A stretch of DNA of 64,000 nt. Origin: Variovorax paradoxus NBRC 15149. Its GTDB lineage: Bacteria > Pseudomonadota > Gammaproteobacteria > Burkholderiales > Burkholderiaceae_C. Below are positions 7,881 through 14,677 of the stretch, one piece after another. The notes under the pieces are model-generated. The model had not been told where the DNA came from. It was given only the letters and a program-made list of their open reading frames with translations, and did not search any database. The translations under genes and the position numbers were made by a program. Location: NCBI RefSeq assembly GCF_001591365.1, contig NZ_BCUT01000001.1, positions 806,001 to 870,000 of the forward strand, given 5' to 3'. Position 1 is the first letter of the stretch. Every line of letters begins with the position of its first letter.

Positions 7881-8602
7881 TGGCCGCACTCCCTAACTTC
7901 ATCACGTTCACCGGCGCTGACGAAGGAACCGATATCGCCGGCATGACGGAGCTGGCAGCGCTCTACCCCATCGAGTGGGGCATCCTGTTCTCGCCAGCTC
8001 GGCAGGGCAATCAGCCGCGGTATCCGTCCTACACCTTCATCTATCGCCTCTTCCATCGGAGGCTCTGCCTTTCCGCGCACTTGTGCGGCGGCCACAGCGA
8101 CAGCCTGCTCGCGAATTCAGAGACGCTGGTCGACTCGATGCTTGGCGAATTTTTCCGAGTGCAGATCAACACCACGCTTCGCGGCATCGACACCACCAAA
8201 TTGGTCGAGTGGGTCGAGGCAATCGACCCGGACCTGCAGCCCATTCTCCAGTGCCGTGAAGCCTTTCCCGATGAGGCTGATGTGCAGTGGCTCTTTGACG
8301 CCAGCGGAGGCCGCGGCATCGCGCCTGCGGCATGGCCGGAGCCAGGCGAAGACATCAATGCGGTGCGCGGTTATGCCGGCGGGCTCAACCCGGACAACGT
8401 GGCTGCCGCCGTGGCTGTCATCGGTGCGAAGGATGACAACTACTGGCTCGACATGGAAACGGGCGTGCGCGATGAGAACGATCGATTCAGCCTCGCGAAA
8501 TGCCGCGCGGTGTGCGAAGCCGTCTACGGGGTCAGGACGAGGGAGGACACTCCCCTCGGAACCGGGCTTTCGAAGGGCGGAACGAAAGGCGGCGGAGCAT
8601 GA
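7880..8602 (+). CDS. TrpF-like (phosphoribosylanthranilate isomerase-like) barrel protein of phage
   Basis: This 240-residue protein shows the order of elements of phosphoribosylanthranilate isomerase (TrpF): an FTGADEGTD strand and loop at 10-18 in place of KICG, WGILFSP...PRYPS at 33-50, LFD plus GGRG at 138-146 with AAW following, GGLNPDNV at 167-174, and DMETGVRD at 191-198. The catalytic cysteine of KICG is Thr here, while Asp140, the position of the general acid, is kept. It is therefore a TIM barrel with TrpF ancestry, possibly acting on another phosphosugar compound. A strong AGGAGGT site lies 5 bases before the ATG; a GTG one codon earlier is also possible. Confidence 0.75.
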   Translation: MAALPNFITFTGADEGTDIAGMTELAALYPIEWGILFSPARQGNQPRYPSYTFIYRLFHRRLCLSAHLCGGHSDSLLANSETLVDSMLGEFFRVQINTTLRGIDTTKLVEWVEAIDPDLQPILQCREAFPDEADVQWLFDASGGRGIAPAAWPEPGEDINAVRGYAGGLNPDNVAAAVAVIGAKDDNYWLDMETGVRDENDRFSLAKCRAVCEAVYGVRTREDTPLGTGLSKGGTKGGGA

Positions 8603-9270
8603 GCCGGTTCACCAAGATCACGAGAAATCAAGCGTGGCACTCGATGCGGGCCATGGCACTGTGCGCAATGGAAGGCATGCAATGGCGCCACCACGGCATC
8701 GGCGTGCTACAGGGCTATCTCGGCGAAGGCTCTGATGTTGAGACTCGCCTGCACATCTGGAGTCGTCGGCTTCTCAAGCCCGGCATGGACATCAGCGGCG
8801 ACGCTCACGACCACCGGTTTCACATGGTGTCGCACGTCCTCTGCGGGACCATTGCACACGAGGAACTGTCGACCTACCGCTATGAAGGCGGCGACCACAG
8901 GATGATGGCGCTGACGCACGCGCGCGCTGCCGCAGACAACAAGTTTCACGGCCCCACCACCGCACTAGATGGAGCCTTCCGAGTGGTCCGGCACTTGATG
9001 CGGATCGAGGCCGGGGAGAGCTACACCTTCCCGGCGCAGCACTTCCACAGGTCGCCGCTGCTCGGAGGCCTTGATGACGTTGCGGTAACCGTTATCGAGA
9101 AGCATCAGCAGCAGGATGTGCCCGCGCGAATCTTGTACCCAGCGGCCCACCCGCCAGTCATGGCATTCGGCCACGACATGGACTCAGGATTGATCGCATC
9201 AGTCTTGGCCCTCGCTCGCACGGCCCTCTCCGACTGCGGCGCCGGCGCGAAGGGGTCGGAACATGGCTAA
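8599..9270 (+). CDS. Cupin-like phage protein
   Basis: A 223-residue protein with an ATGA overlap to the previous gene. A H-D-H-R-F-H motif near residue 72 and a later GESYTFPAQHFHRS segment fit the two metal-binding motifs of a cupin barrel; a VTVIEK strand follows. Cupins include dioxygenases and isomerases as well as non-catalytic binding proteins, so no reaction is assigned. The N-terminal 60 residues look helical and are not part of the barrel. Placement directly after the TrpF-like gene suggests the two may act together. Confidence 0.55.
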   Translation: MSRFTKITRNQAWHSMRAMALCAMEGMQWRHHGIGVLQGYLGEGSDVETRLHIWSRRLLKPGMDISGDAHDHRFHMVSHVLCGTIAHEELSTYRYEGGDHRMMALTHARAAADNKFHGPTTALDGAFRVVRHLMRIEAGESYTFPAQHFHRSPLLGGLDDVAVTVIEKHQQQDVPARILYPAAHPPVMAFGHDMDSGLIASVLALARTALSDCGAGAKGSEHG

Positions 9271-9568
9271 GGAACTCGGCTGCAACTACGAAGCGCCGAC
9301 CTTCGGTGCGCGCTACCCGGACGGCACATGCATCGACGGGTACATGTGGGACCTGGACTCCTGCGACGAGCCGGGCGGCCCCTTGTTTTCCGGCGGCGAC
9401 ATTCCTTGCCCGTTCTGCAACACCGACGCACACATCGAATGGATGGACAAGCGGCTCAGCGGCAACTCGCGCCAGCGCCGCACCGCGCGCCGCGCGCTGG
9501 CGCCGAAGGTCCGAGCATGGGCCGAGGCGCGTTCGTCGTTCGATCCAATCCCGAAAGAACCGCAATGA
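9263..9568 (+). CDS. Small Cys-rich phage protein
   Basis: A 101-residue protein overlapping its upstream neighbour by 8 bases and its downstream neighbour by ATGA. It contains a CPFCNTD motif near residue 49 and further cysteines upstream (C7, C24, C34), so it could bind zinc. An S-R-Q-R-R-T-A-R-R-A stretch follows and makes the C-terminal part basic. No family was recognised. Confidence 0.65.
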   Translation: MAKELGCNYEAPTFGARYPDGTCIDGYMWDLDSCDEPGGPLFSGGDIPCPFCNTDAHIEWMDKRLSGNSRQRRTARRALAPKVRAWAEARSSFDPIPKEPQ

Positions 9569-10161
9569 CCAAGACCCTCACGGTGACCATCGATCCGACG
9601 ACGCACACGGTCGTGCCGCTGGAGCCCACACCGGAAATCATCGCCGGCGCCGCGCTCGCCGTGTGGCCAACTGCGAGCGCGATGGATGTCGCCCTTGCCC
9701 GGCAAGCGGCTCCGATAGTGCTGATGCGCATGGAAAAGGCACAGGGGATCACCGCCGACATGCTCGCGGCCTCGCTCGCGACGATGGCGCCGGCGTACCG
9801 CGCAATGCTGGCCGCGGCCCCCACTCACCAGAGCAACACGCCGAGCCAGGCACACGAGTCACCCTCTGCCGAATGCATCGCGGCATGGATCGAACCGGGC
9901 GGCGCCGACGCCGCGCGCCAAGAGATGGCCTACGGCGCGGAAATATGGAACAGGCTCGCGCCGAAGGTCGTTTCTGCATTGGCGGGCATGCCTAGCGAGA
10001 ACGCCCTCGCGCGGGCCTTCATCGGCTTCCTTTCGGCCATGGGCGGAGCCATGTGCGCAGAGCTGGGCTCCGATCAAGCGCGCCTTGTGCTCGAGGCGGC
10101 CGCACGCGCAGCATCCGCGTCCGAAGAAACGACGCCCGAGCCGGGCCAGGCGGTGCACTGA
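9565..10161 (+). CDS. Phage hypothetical protein
   Basis: A 198-residue protein starting at an ATG that overlaps the previous stop. A longer frame upstream lies inside the previous gene and is rejected. The first 15 residues form a likely strand (T-K-T-L-T-V-T-I-D); the rest is Ala-rich and helical, with a low-complexity linker around residues 85-105. Its last base is shared with the start of the next gene (TGATG). No function can be assigned. Confidence 0.65.
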   Translation: MTKTLTVTIDPTTHTVVPLEPTPEIIAGAALAVWPTASAMDVALARQAAPIVLMRMEKAQGITADMLAASLATMAPAYRAMLAAAPTHQSNTPSQAHESPSAECIAAWIEPGGADAARQEMAYGAEIWNRLAPKVVSALAGMPSENALARAFIGFLSAMGGAMCAELGSDQARLVLEAAARAASASEETTPEPGQAVH

Positions 10162-10523
10162 TGAGCTGGGAAATCGGCTACGACACCAACTGGCACCGGG
10201 ACATCGGTTACGGCGTCCCGTCGATCTGCGACCACCCCGGCTGCGGCGCGGAAATTCATCGCGGCTTGGCGCACGTCTGCGGCGGTGAGCCCTATGGCGG
10301 CGACCGCGGCTGCGGCCTGTATTTCTGTGCCGCGCACCTGAGGCTGCACGAGCGCCTGCCGAAGCTCTGCTGCCGCTGCTCGCCCCGAGCGCGCACGCCG
10401 TTCTCACCCACCACCGACTTGCCGGCATGGATCGAGCACAAGCTCACCGACGAAAGCTGGGCCGCCTGGCGCGCCGAGCACCCCGAATTCGCCGCCGAGC
10501 ACTCCCGAAAGATCACACCATGA
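10161..10523 (+). CDS. Putative zinc-binding phage protein
   Basis: A 120-residue protein with nine cysteines and several histidines in its first 75 residues. C-x4-C, an H-V-C, a G-C-G-L-Y-F-C-A-A-H segment and a final CCRC are spaced like a treble-clef or RING-type two-zinc fold. The remaining 45 residues are hydrophilic and Trp/Glu-rich. The start ATG overlaps the previous stop by one base. Nothing indicates an enzymatic role. Confidence 0.65.
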   Translation: MSWEIGYDTNWHRDIGYGVPSICDHPGCGAEIHRGLAHVCGGEPYGGDRGCGLYFCAAHLRLHERLPKLCCRCSPRARTPFSPTTDLPAWIEHKLTDESWAAWRAEHPEFAAEHSRKITP

Positions 10524-10756
10524 ACCTCACCGTGGACGTGCCAGGCGCGGCCGAGCTGTTGAAGATTCACCCCGAGACGGTGAAGAAGATGATTCACAAA
10601 GGCGAACTGCCTGCCGCCCAGGTAGGCCGCGCCTACGTGATGATGACAAAGGACGTGCTCGACTACATCGAGAACGCCGTCATCAGAGACACCGCGGCAC
10701 GCATGCGCAGACCCTCGCAGTCACCAAAGCCGCGCCGCCAGGTCGCTACCCCGTAG
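10520..10756 (+). CDS. Excisionase-like helix-turn-helix protein
   Basis: This 78-residue protein has the winged helix-turn-helix pattern of the excisionase/MerR-like family: VPGAAELLKIHPETVKKMI at residues 7-25, then GELPAAQVGRAYVM forming the wing, and an acidic helix ending in D-Y-I. Proteins of this type bend DNA at att sites and direct the integrase to excision, or act as repressors. It is the last plus-strand gene and its end overlaps the 3' end of the integrase gene by 36 bases in convergent orientation. The basic C-terminal tail (R-M-R-R-P) is probably DNA-contacting. Confidence 0.8.
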   Translation: MNLTVDVPGAAELLKIHPETVKKMIHKGELPAAQVGRAYVMMTKDVLDYIENAVIRDTAARMRRPSQSPKPRRQVATP

Positions 10757-11845
10757 GTTTGCGTACCGCATCATCATGCGGTGCGACTTGTGGCCGGTGA
10801 TCTTCATGATCTGCGTTTCCGAGAGAGTCGTCTTTTCGAAAAGACGACTCGTCGCCTCGTGCCGGAGGTCGTGAAACTTCAGGCCCGGGCACTTCGCCGC
10901 CTCGAAAACCCCGACGAACAACTTCGACAAATAATCCGAAGTTCTGTCGAGTTTTACCGGACTGGTGTCTCCATCCCACCACGGAAACATGACGTCACGC
11001 CCCTTGGCACCGGCCGCAATTCGAATCTCTGAATAGGCCGTCAGCGCCTGCACAGCCACGCTGGAGAGCGGCACCTGTCGCTTGTCGCCGTTCTTTGTCT
11101 TGTCGAGGAAAACCGTGCGCTTGCCGAGGTCGATCTGATCGAGCGTCAGCGTGAACATTTCGCGCAGCCGCATCGCCGACTCGACGGCCAGGACGAAAAG
11201 GCACCAAAGCCCCTTCGGTTCGTCCAACGTCAAAGGCCGCTGTTTCCGGGGCAGGATGCCGCCGACGATCACCGCGGAAATCCGCTCGAATTCGCCGGGT
11301 TCCAGACGTCTATCGCGCTCGACATCAACCCGGGCGCCGCCGGCGAGCGCCGCATCGGTTTTGGTGTACTGGGCATAGCCATCGGGCAGCGTGCGCAGCG
11401 GATGGTCGGGCATGACCAAATGCCCCTTGCGCATGCCCCAATCTGTACAGCGTGCCAACGCCCCTACCTTCGCGCGGATGGTGGCCGGCGCAAGCTTGTC
11501 GAGGCGCTTCATCTCCGAGATCCAGTCATCGACCCAGCCGGCCGTGATTGCGGTCAGTCGGGCCGCCCCCTTGGTCTTGATGATGGTTCCGAGCGCGGCC
11601 CGATCCTTGGCCTTCGGGTGCGCGTCGCGCTCGTACTCTCGCACGAGGTCGGCGATGGTGACGATTCGCGAGGGGGCCTGCAGTTCGGTGGGCACTATGC
11701 CCTTGTCGAGCAGCTTCTCGACCCGGGCGACGAACGTATCGCCCTCGGTCTCATCGGCAAAGGTGAGATAGATCGGCTTGTCGAGCAAACCGGCGCGCTT
11801 GATGACGTATTCCCAGCCATTCGGCCGCTGCCGCTTCCCCGCCAT
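10721..11845 (-). CDS. int: Tyrosine recombinase / phage integrase
   Basis: A 374-residue site-specific recombinase. The C-terminal catalytic domain shows the Arg in E-S-A-M-R-L-R-E-M, the H-x-x-R box in FHDLRHEATS, the second His in ITGHKSH, and the nucleophilic Tyr in MMMRYANLR. The N-terminal part contains an arm-binding region and a core-binding SAM-like domain (about residues 60-150). The gene reads away from tRNA-Val, with its start next to the presumed att site, the usual arrangement for tRNA-targeting integrases. The regulatory region up to the tRNA holds no clear sigma70 promoter. Confidence 0.93.
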   Translation of the reverse strand: MAGKRQRPNGWEYVIKRAGLLDKPIYLTFADETEGDTFVARVEKLLDKGIVPTELQAPSRIVTIADLVREYERDAHPKAKDRAALGTIIKTKGAARLTAITAGWVDDWISEMKRLDKLAPATIRAKVGALARCTDWGMRKGHLVMPDHPLRTLPDGYAQYTKTDAALAGGARVDVERDRRLEPGEFERISAVIVGGILPRKQRPLTLDEPKGLWCLFVLAVESAMRLREMFTLTLDQIDLGKRTVFLDKTKNGDKRQVPLSSVAVQALTAYSEIRIAAGAKGRDVMFPWWDGDTSPVKLDRTSDYLSKLFVGVFEAAKCPGLKFHDLRHEATSRLFEKTTLSETQIMKITGHKSHRMMMRYANLRGSDLAARLW

Positions 11846-11962
11846 ATCGATCCCTTGCGTGTACCGTGAAGCTACGCACTTTACGCGATTCGCACGGGTG
11901 GCAGATCGCTGTTTTTGGTTGGCAAAGGCTGTTCTAGGCTGTCATTCCGGGCGGTAAAGTGG

Positions 11963-11997
11963 GCAAAGAAAAAGGGCCTAGATCACTCTAAGCCCTT
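11963..11997 (-). terminator. Rho-independent terminator downstream of tRNA-Val
   Basis: On the minus strand a hairpin with arms AAGGGC and GCCCTT, extended by an inner TAGA/TCTA pairing with one mismatch between, is followed by TTTTTCTTT. It lies 20 bases beyond the tRNA 3' end and would end transcripts of hupB and the tRNA before the integrase gene. If the att core lies in the tRNA 3' end, this terminator belongs to the element. Confidence 0.7.
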
Positions 11998-12017
11998 GAT
12001 TTCACTAGCATTTCGGG

Positions 12018-12093
12018 TGGTGGGTGCTGAGGGGCTCGAACCCCCGACCTACGCCTTGTAAGGGCGCCGCTCTACCAGCTGAGCTAAGCACCC
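12018..12093 (-). tRNA. tRNA-Val (anticodon TAC)
   Basis: The minus strand folds as a complete 76-base tRNA: acceptor stem GGGTGCT with AGCACCC, D-arm GCTCAGCTGGTAGAGC, anticodon loop CTTACAA with anticodon TAC, T-arm with GGTTCGAGCC, and encoded CCA. It is the likely integration target, since the integrase lies on its 3' side and the intact 3' end abuts the element. It lies 29 bp downstream of hupB and may be co-transcribed with it. Confidence 0.97.
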
Positions 12094-12122
12094 CACCGGG
12101 AATACTCTCCGTAGTCTACGTC

Positions 12123-12395
12123 TTAGTTCAGCGCGTCTTTCAACGCCTTGCCCGGACGGAACTTCGGAATCTTGGCGGCCTTGATTTTAATCGCGTCGCC
12201 GGTGCGCGGATTGCGGCCGGTGCGGGCGGCCCTTTTTCCGACTGCGAAAGTGCCGAAACCGACCAGCGACACCGAGCCGCCTTTTTTGAGCGTGGTACGA
12301 ATGGCGCCGATGGTGGATTCCAGCGCGCGGGTGGCGGCTGCCTTGGAAATATCGGCGTTCTTTGCGATGTGCTCAATCAGTTCGGTCTTGTTCAC
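12123..12395 (-). CDS. hupB: Histone-like DNA-binding protein HU
   Basis: A 90-residue HU protein that bends and compacts DNA in the nucleoid. The N-terminal helices ([10 protein letters not shown]) and the DNA-binding arms with [21 protein letters not shown] are complete, followed by the final K-F-R-P-G-K-A-L-K. The length is normal. The start codon is GTG, with AAGGGG upstream; in-frame ATG alternatives do not exist near that position. It is preceded by a strong sigma70 promoter and followed by tRNA-Val on the same strand. Confidence 0.96.
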   Translation of the reverse strand: MNKTELIEHIAKNADISKAAATRALESTIGAIRTTLKKGGSVSLVGFGTFAVGKRAARTGRNPRTGDAIKIKAAKIPKFRPGKALKDALN

Positions 12396-12516
12396 AAGGG
12401 CCCCTTGTAGAAGAAATAAAGTTGGTCGGCTTTCGTCAGCTGCGAGCTGGCCGCGAAATGACGCGGCTCGAAAAGCCTGGCAGGACTGACGCCTCGGCAG
12501 CGCGCTGCCAGCGAGG

Positions 12517-12545
12517 ATTACAACCACTGGTCTGCAGGGTGTCAA
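12517..12545 (-). promoter_or_regulatory. Sigma70 promoter of hupB
   Basis: On the minus strand TTGACA (12540-12545, a perfect -35) is separated by 17 bases from TGTAAT (12517-12522, five of six -10 matches). The transcript would begin near 12510, just at a GGCAGCGCGCTGCC palindrome, leaving a leader of about 115 bases before the hupB start. Confidence 0.8.
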
Positions 12546-12610
12546 TACGACACGAGGCCGTGCAGAACAGCGGAGCGCGCGATTTTAGGGGCGTTTCTTG
12601 AAGACGAATT

Positions 12611-13696
12611 TCAAAGGGCCTCGGCAATGGCCTTGCCAAGGTCGCTGGTGCTCGCCTTGCCGCCGATGTCGGGCGTGCGCGGCGCTCCGCTTTGGGGCGC
12701 CAGCACCTTTTCGATGGTGGAAAGGATCGCGTCGTGCGCGTTCTTGTGGCCCAGGAACTCGAGCATCATCGCGCCGCACCAGATCTGTCCGATGGGGTTG
12801 GCGATGCCCTTGCCCGCGATGTCGGGCGCCGAGCCGTGCACCGGCTCGAACAGCGAGGGCGTGGTGCGCTCCGGGTTGAGGTTGGCGCTGGGCGCAATGC
12901 CGATGGTGCCGGTGCACGCAGGGCCGAGGTCGGACAGGATGTCGCCGAACAGGTTGCTGGCCACCACCACGTCGAAGAAGTCGGGCCGCTGCACGAAGTG
13001 GGCCGTGAGGATGTCGATGTGGAACTTGTCAAGCTTCACGCCCGGATAGTTCTTTGCCATTTCGGCCACGCGCTCGTCCCAGTACGGCATGGTGATGGAG
13101 ATGCCGTTCGACTTGGTCGCGCTGGTCAGGTGCTTCTTGGGGCGCGATTGCGCAAGCTCGAACGCGAACTTGAGCACGCGGTCGACGCCCACGCGCGACA
13201 TCACGGTTTCCTGCACGACGATCTCGCGCGGCGTGCCTTCGTACATGCGCCCGCCGATGCTCGAGTACTCGCCTTCGGTGTTCTCGCGCACGATGTACAT
13301 GTCGATCTCGCCGGGCTCGCGCGGCGTGCCGTCGCGCCGCACCACGGGTGCCGTGATGCCGGGCATCAGGCGCGCGGGGCGCAGGTTGATGTACTGGTCG
13401 AACTCGCGGCGGAACAGGAGCAGCGAGCCCCAGAGCGAGACATGGTCGGCAATCTTCTCGGGCCAGCCGACCGCACCGAAGTAGATGGCATCATGGCCGC
13501 CGATCTGGTCCTTCCAGTTGTCGGGCAGCATCTTGCCGTGCTTCTCGCAGTAGTCCCAGCTCGAGAAGTCGAAGTGGTCGAACTTCAGGTCGATGCCGAA
13601 CTTGCGCGCCGCGGCATCGACCACGCGCAGGCCTTCGGGCATGGTTTCCTTGCCGATGCCGTCGCCGGCGATGACTGCGATTCTGTGGGTGGTCAT
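12611..13696 (-). CDS. Tartrate dehydrogenase-like NAD-dependent beta-decarboxylating dehydrogenase
   Basis: This 361-residue protein belongs to the isocitrate/isopropylmalate dehydrogenase superfamily and is closest in pattern to tartrate dehydrogenases (TtuC). Visible are AGDGIGKE at the N-terminus, the Y-I-V-R-E-N-T-E-G-E-Y substrate segment, SNLFGDILSDLG with the metal-binding aspartates, and FEPVHGSAPDIAGKG near the nucleotide site. The reaction is expected to be NAD-dependent oxidation and/or decarboxylation of tartrate, malate or a related 2-hydroxydiacid in the cytoplasm. The ATG overlaps the stop of the upstream hydrolase gene (ATGA), so they form an operon facing a divergent LysR regulator. 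Confidence 0.87.
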   Translation of the reverse strand: MTTHRIAVIAGDGIGKETMPEGLRVVDAAARKFGIDLKFDHFDFSSWDYCEKHGKMLPDNWKDQIGGHDAIYFGAVGWPEKIADHVSLWGSLLLFRREFDQYINLRPARLMPGITAPVVRRDGTPREPGEIDMYIVRENTEGEYSSIGGRMYEGTPREIVVQETVMSRVGVDRVLKFAFELAQSRPKKHLTSATKSNGISITMPYWDERVAEMAKNYPGVKLDKFHIDILTAHFVQRPDFFDVVVASNLFGDILSDLGPACTGTIGIAPSANLNPERTTPSLFEPVHGSAPDIAGKGIANPIGQIWCGAMMLEFLGHKNAHDAILSTIEKVLAPQSGAPRTPDIGGKASTSDLGKAIAEAL

Positions 13697-14607
13697 GGTC
13701 TGGTTCCTTCTTGCTGGAGAGGGGAAGTGAAAAACTGGAGCGCCTCGGCGAGCAGTTCGCCCGGGGCCTCCTCCGGTACGTAGTGGCCGCACGGCAAGGC
13801 GCGGCCCGAAACCTGGATGGCGCATTCGCGCCAGAGCGAGAGCACATCGAAGCAGCGGCCCACCGCGCCGTGCTCGCCCCAGAGCACGCGCAGCGGCTGC
13901 GCAAGCTTGCGGCCGGCGGCGATGTCGGCGCGGTCGTGCACCAGATCGATGGTGGCGGACGCGCGGTAGTCGCCGCAGATCGATTCGGCCGTGCCCGGAA
14001 TGGCGGCGCAGCGCTCGTATTCGGCCAGCACCTCGGGCGCGAAGGGCGCGAGCCCCGCGTGGCGCCCGCCCATCACGCTGCGCACGTAGCGCACCGGGTC
14101 GGAGGCGATTAAGGCCTCGGGCAGCGGCGGCGGTTGGATCAGGAAGAACCAGTGCCAGTAGGCGCGCGCAAAGGCCTCGGTGGTGTTCTGGTACATCGAG
14201 AGCGTGGGCGCGATGTCCAGCAGCAGCATGCGCTCGACGGCCGCCGCATGGTCGGCGGCCAGCCGATGCGCGACACGCGCGCCGCGGTCGTGCGCCAGCA
14301 CGCCGAAGCGCTCGAAGCCGTGATGGCGCATGGCGGCGAGTGCATCGAGCGCCATTTCGCGCTTGCTGTAGGCCACGTGGCCGGCATCGTCCGCGGGGCG
14401 GCCGGAGTCGCCATAGCCGCGCAGGTCCACCGTCACCACCGTGAATTGCTCGGCGAGCGCCGGCGCCACGCGATGCCAGATCAGGTGCGTCTGCGGATGC
14501 CCGTGCAAGAGCAGCAGGGGCGCGCCGCGCCCGCCGATGCGGCCATGCACGCGCACGCCGTTGCGCTCGATGTCGAATCTCGGAAAGTCGAAGAGAGAAG
14601 CAGTCAC
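13693..14607 (-). CDS. Alpha/beta hydrolase of the haloacetate/fluoroacetate dehalogenase type
   Basis: A 304-residue hydrolase with high similarity by eye to fluoroacetate dehalogenases. LLLLHGHPQTHLIWH carries the oxyanion region, AHDRGARVAHR the nucleophilic Asp, LDIAPT the acid Asp segment, AYWHWFFLIQP the Trp that holds the halide, and C-G-H-Y-V-P the catalytic His. Family enzymes hydrolyse haloacetates, but relatives acting on other small acids exist, so the substrate is not certain. The GTG start is chosen because the longer frame would run into the LysR promoter region. It is coupled to the tartrate-dehydrogenase-like gene. Confidence 0.85.
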   Translation of the reverse strand: MTASLFDFPRFDIERNGVRVHGRIGGRGAPLLLLHGHPQTHLIWHRVAPALAEQFTVVTVDLRGYGDSGRPADDAGHVAYSKREMALDALAAMRHHGFERFGVLAHDRGARVAHRLAADHAAAVERMLLLDIAPTLSMYQNTTEAFARAYWHWFFLIQPPPLPEALIASDPVRYVRSVMGGRHAGLAPFAPEVLAEYERCAAIPGTAESICGDYRASATIDLVHDRADIAAGRKLAQPLRVLWGEHGAVGRCFDVLSLWRECAIQVSGRALPCGHYVPEEAPGELLAEALQFFTSPLQQEGTRP

Positions 14608-14677
14608 GCGGCGATTGTGCGTTGCGCTCCATCGATCATCAAGCAACAATCAACCAATTCATACTTTCCAATCTGGC

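Larger units (their letters stand above)
1..12017. mobile_element. Right end of an integrated element (probable prophage) at tRNA-Val
   Basis: A run of phage-type genes, all on the plus strand and mostly with 4-base start/stop overlaps, ends in an excisionase-like gene and an oppositely oriented tyrosine integrase. The integrase start lies about 170 bp from the 3' end of an intact tRNA-Val gene, the classic position for an integrase using a tRNA 3' end as attachment site. Contents are DNA-metabolism and modification genes plus small unknowns; no capsid, portal, tail or lysis gene is visible. The left boundary is outside the window, so the direct repeat that would define att cannot be seen and the right boundary is approximate. 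It could be a prophage or another integrase-borne island; dNMP kinase and DUF2303 favour phage. Confidence 0.85.

Noticed and set aside
12611..14632. One continuous minus-strand frame joining the tartrate-dehydrogenase-like gene to upstream sequence
   Set aside because: Only the part from 13,696 downward is the dehydrogenase; the upstream part is an out-of-frame reading of the hydrolase gene.
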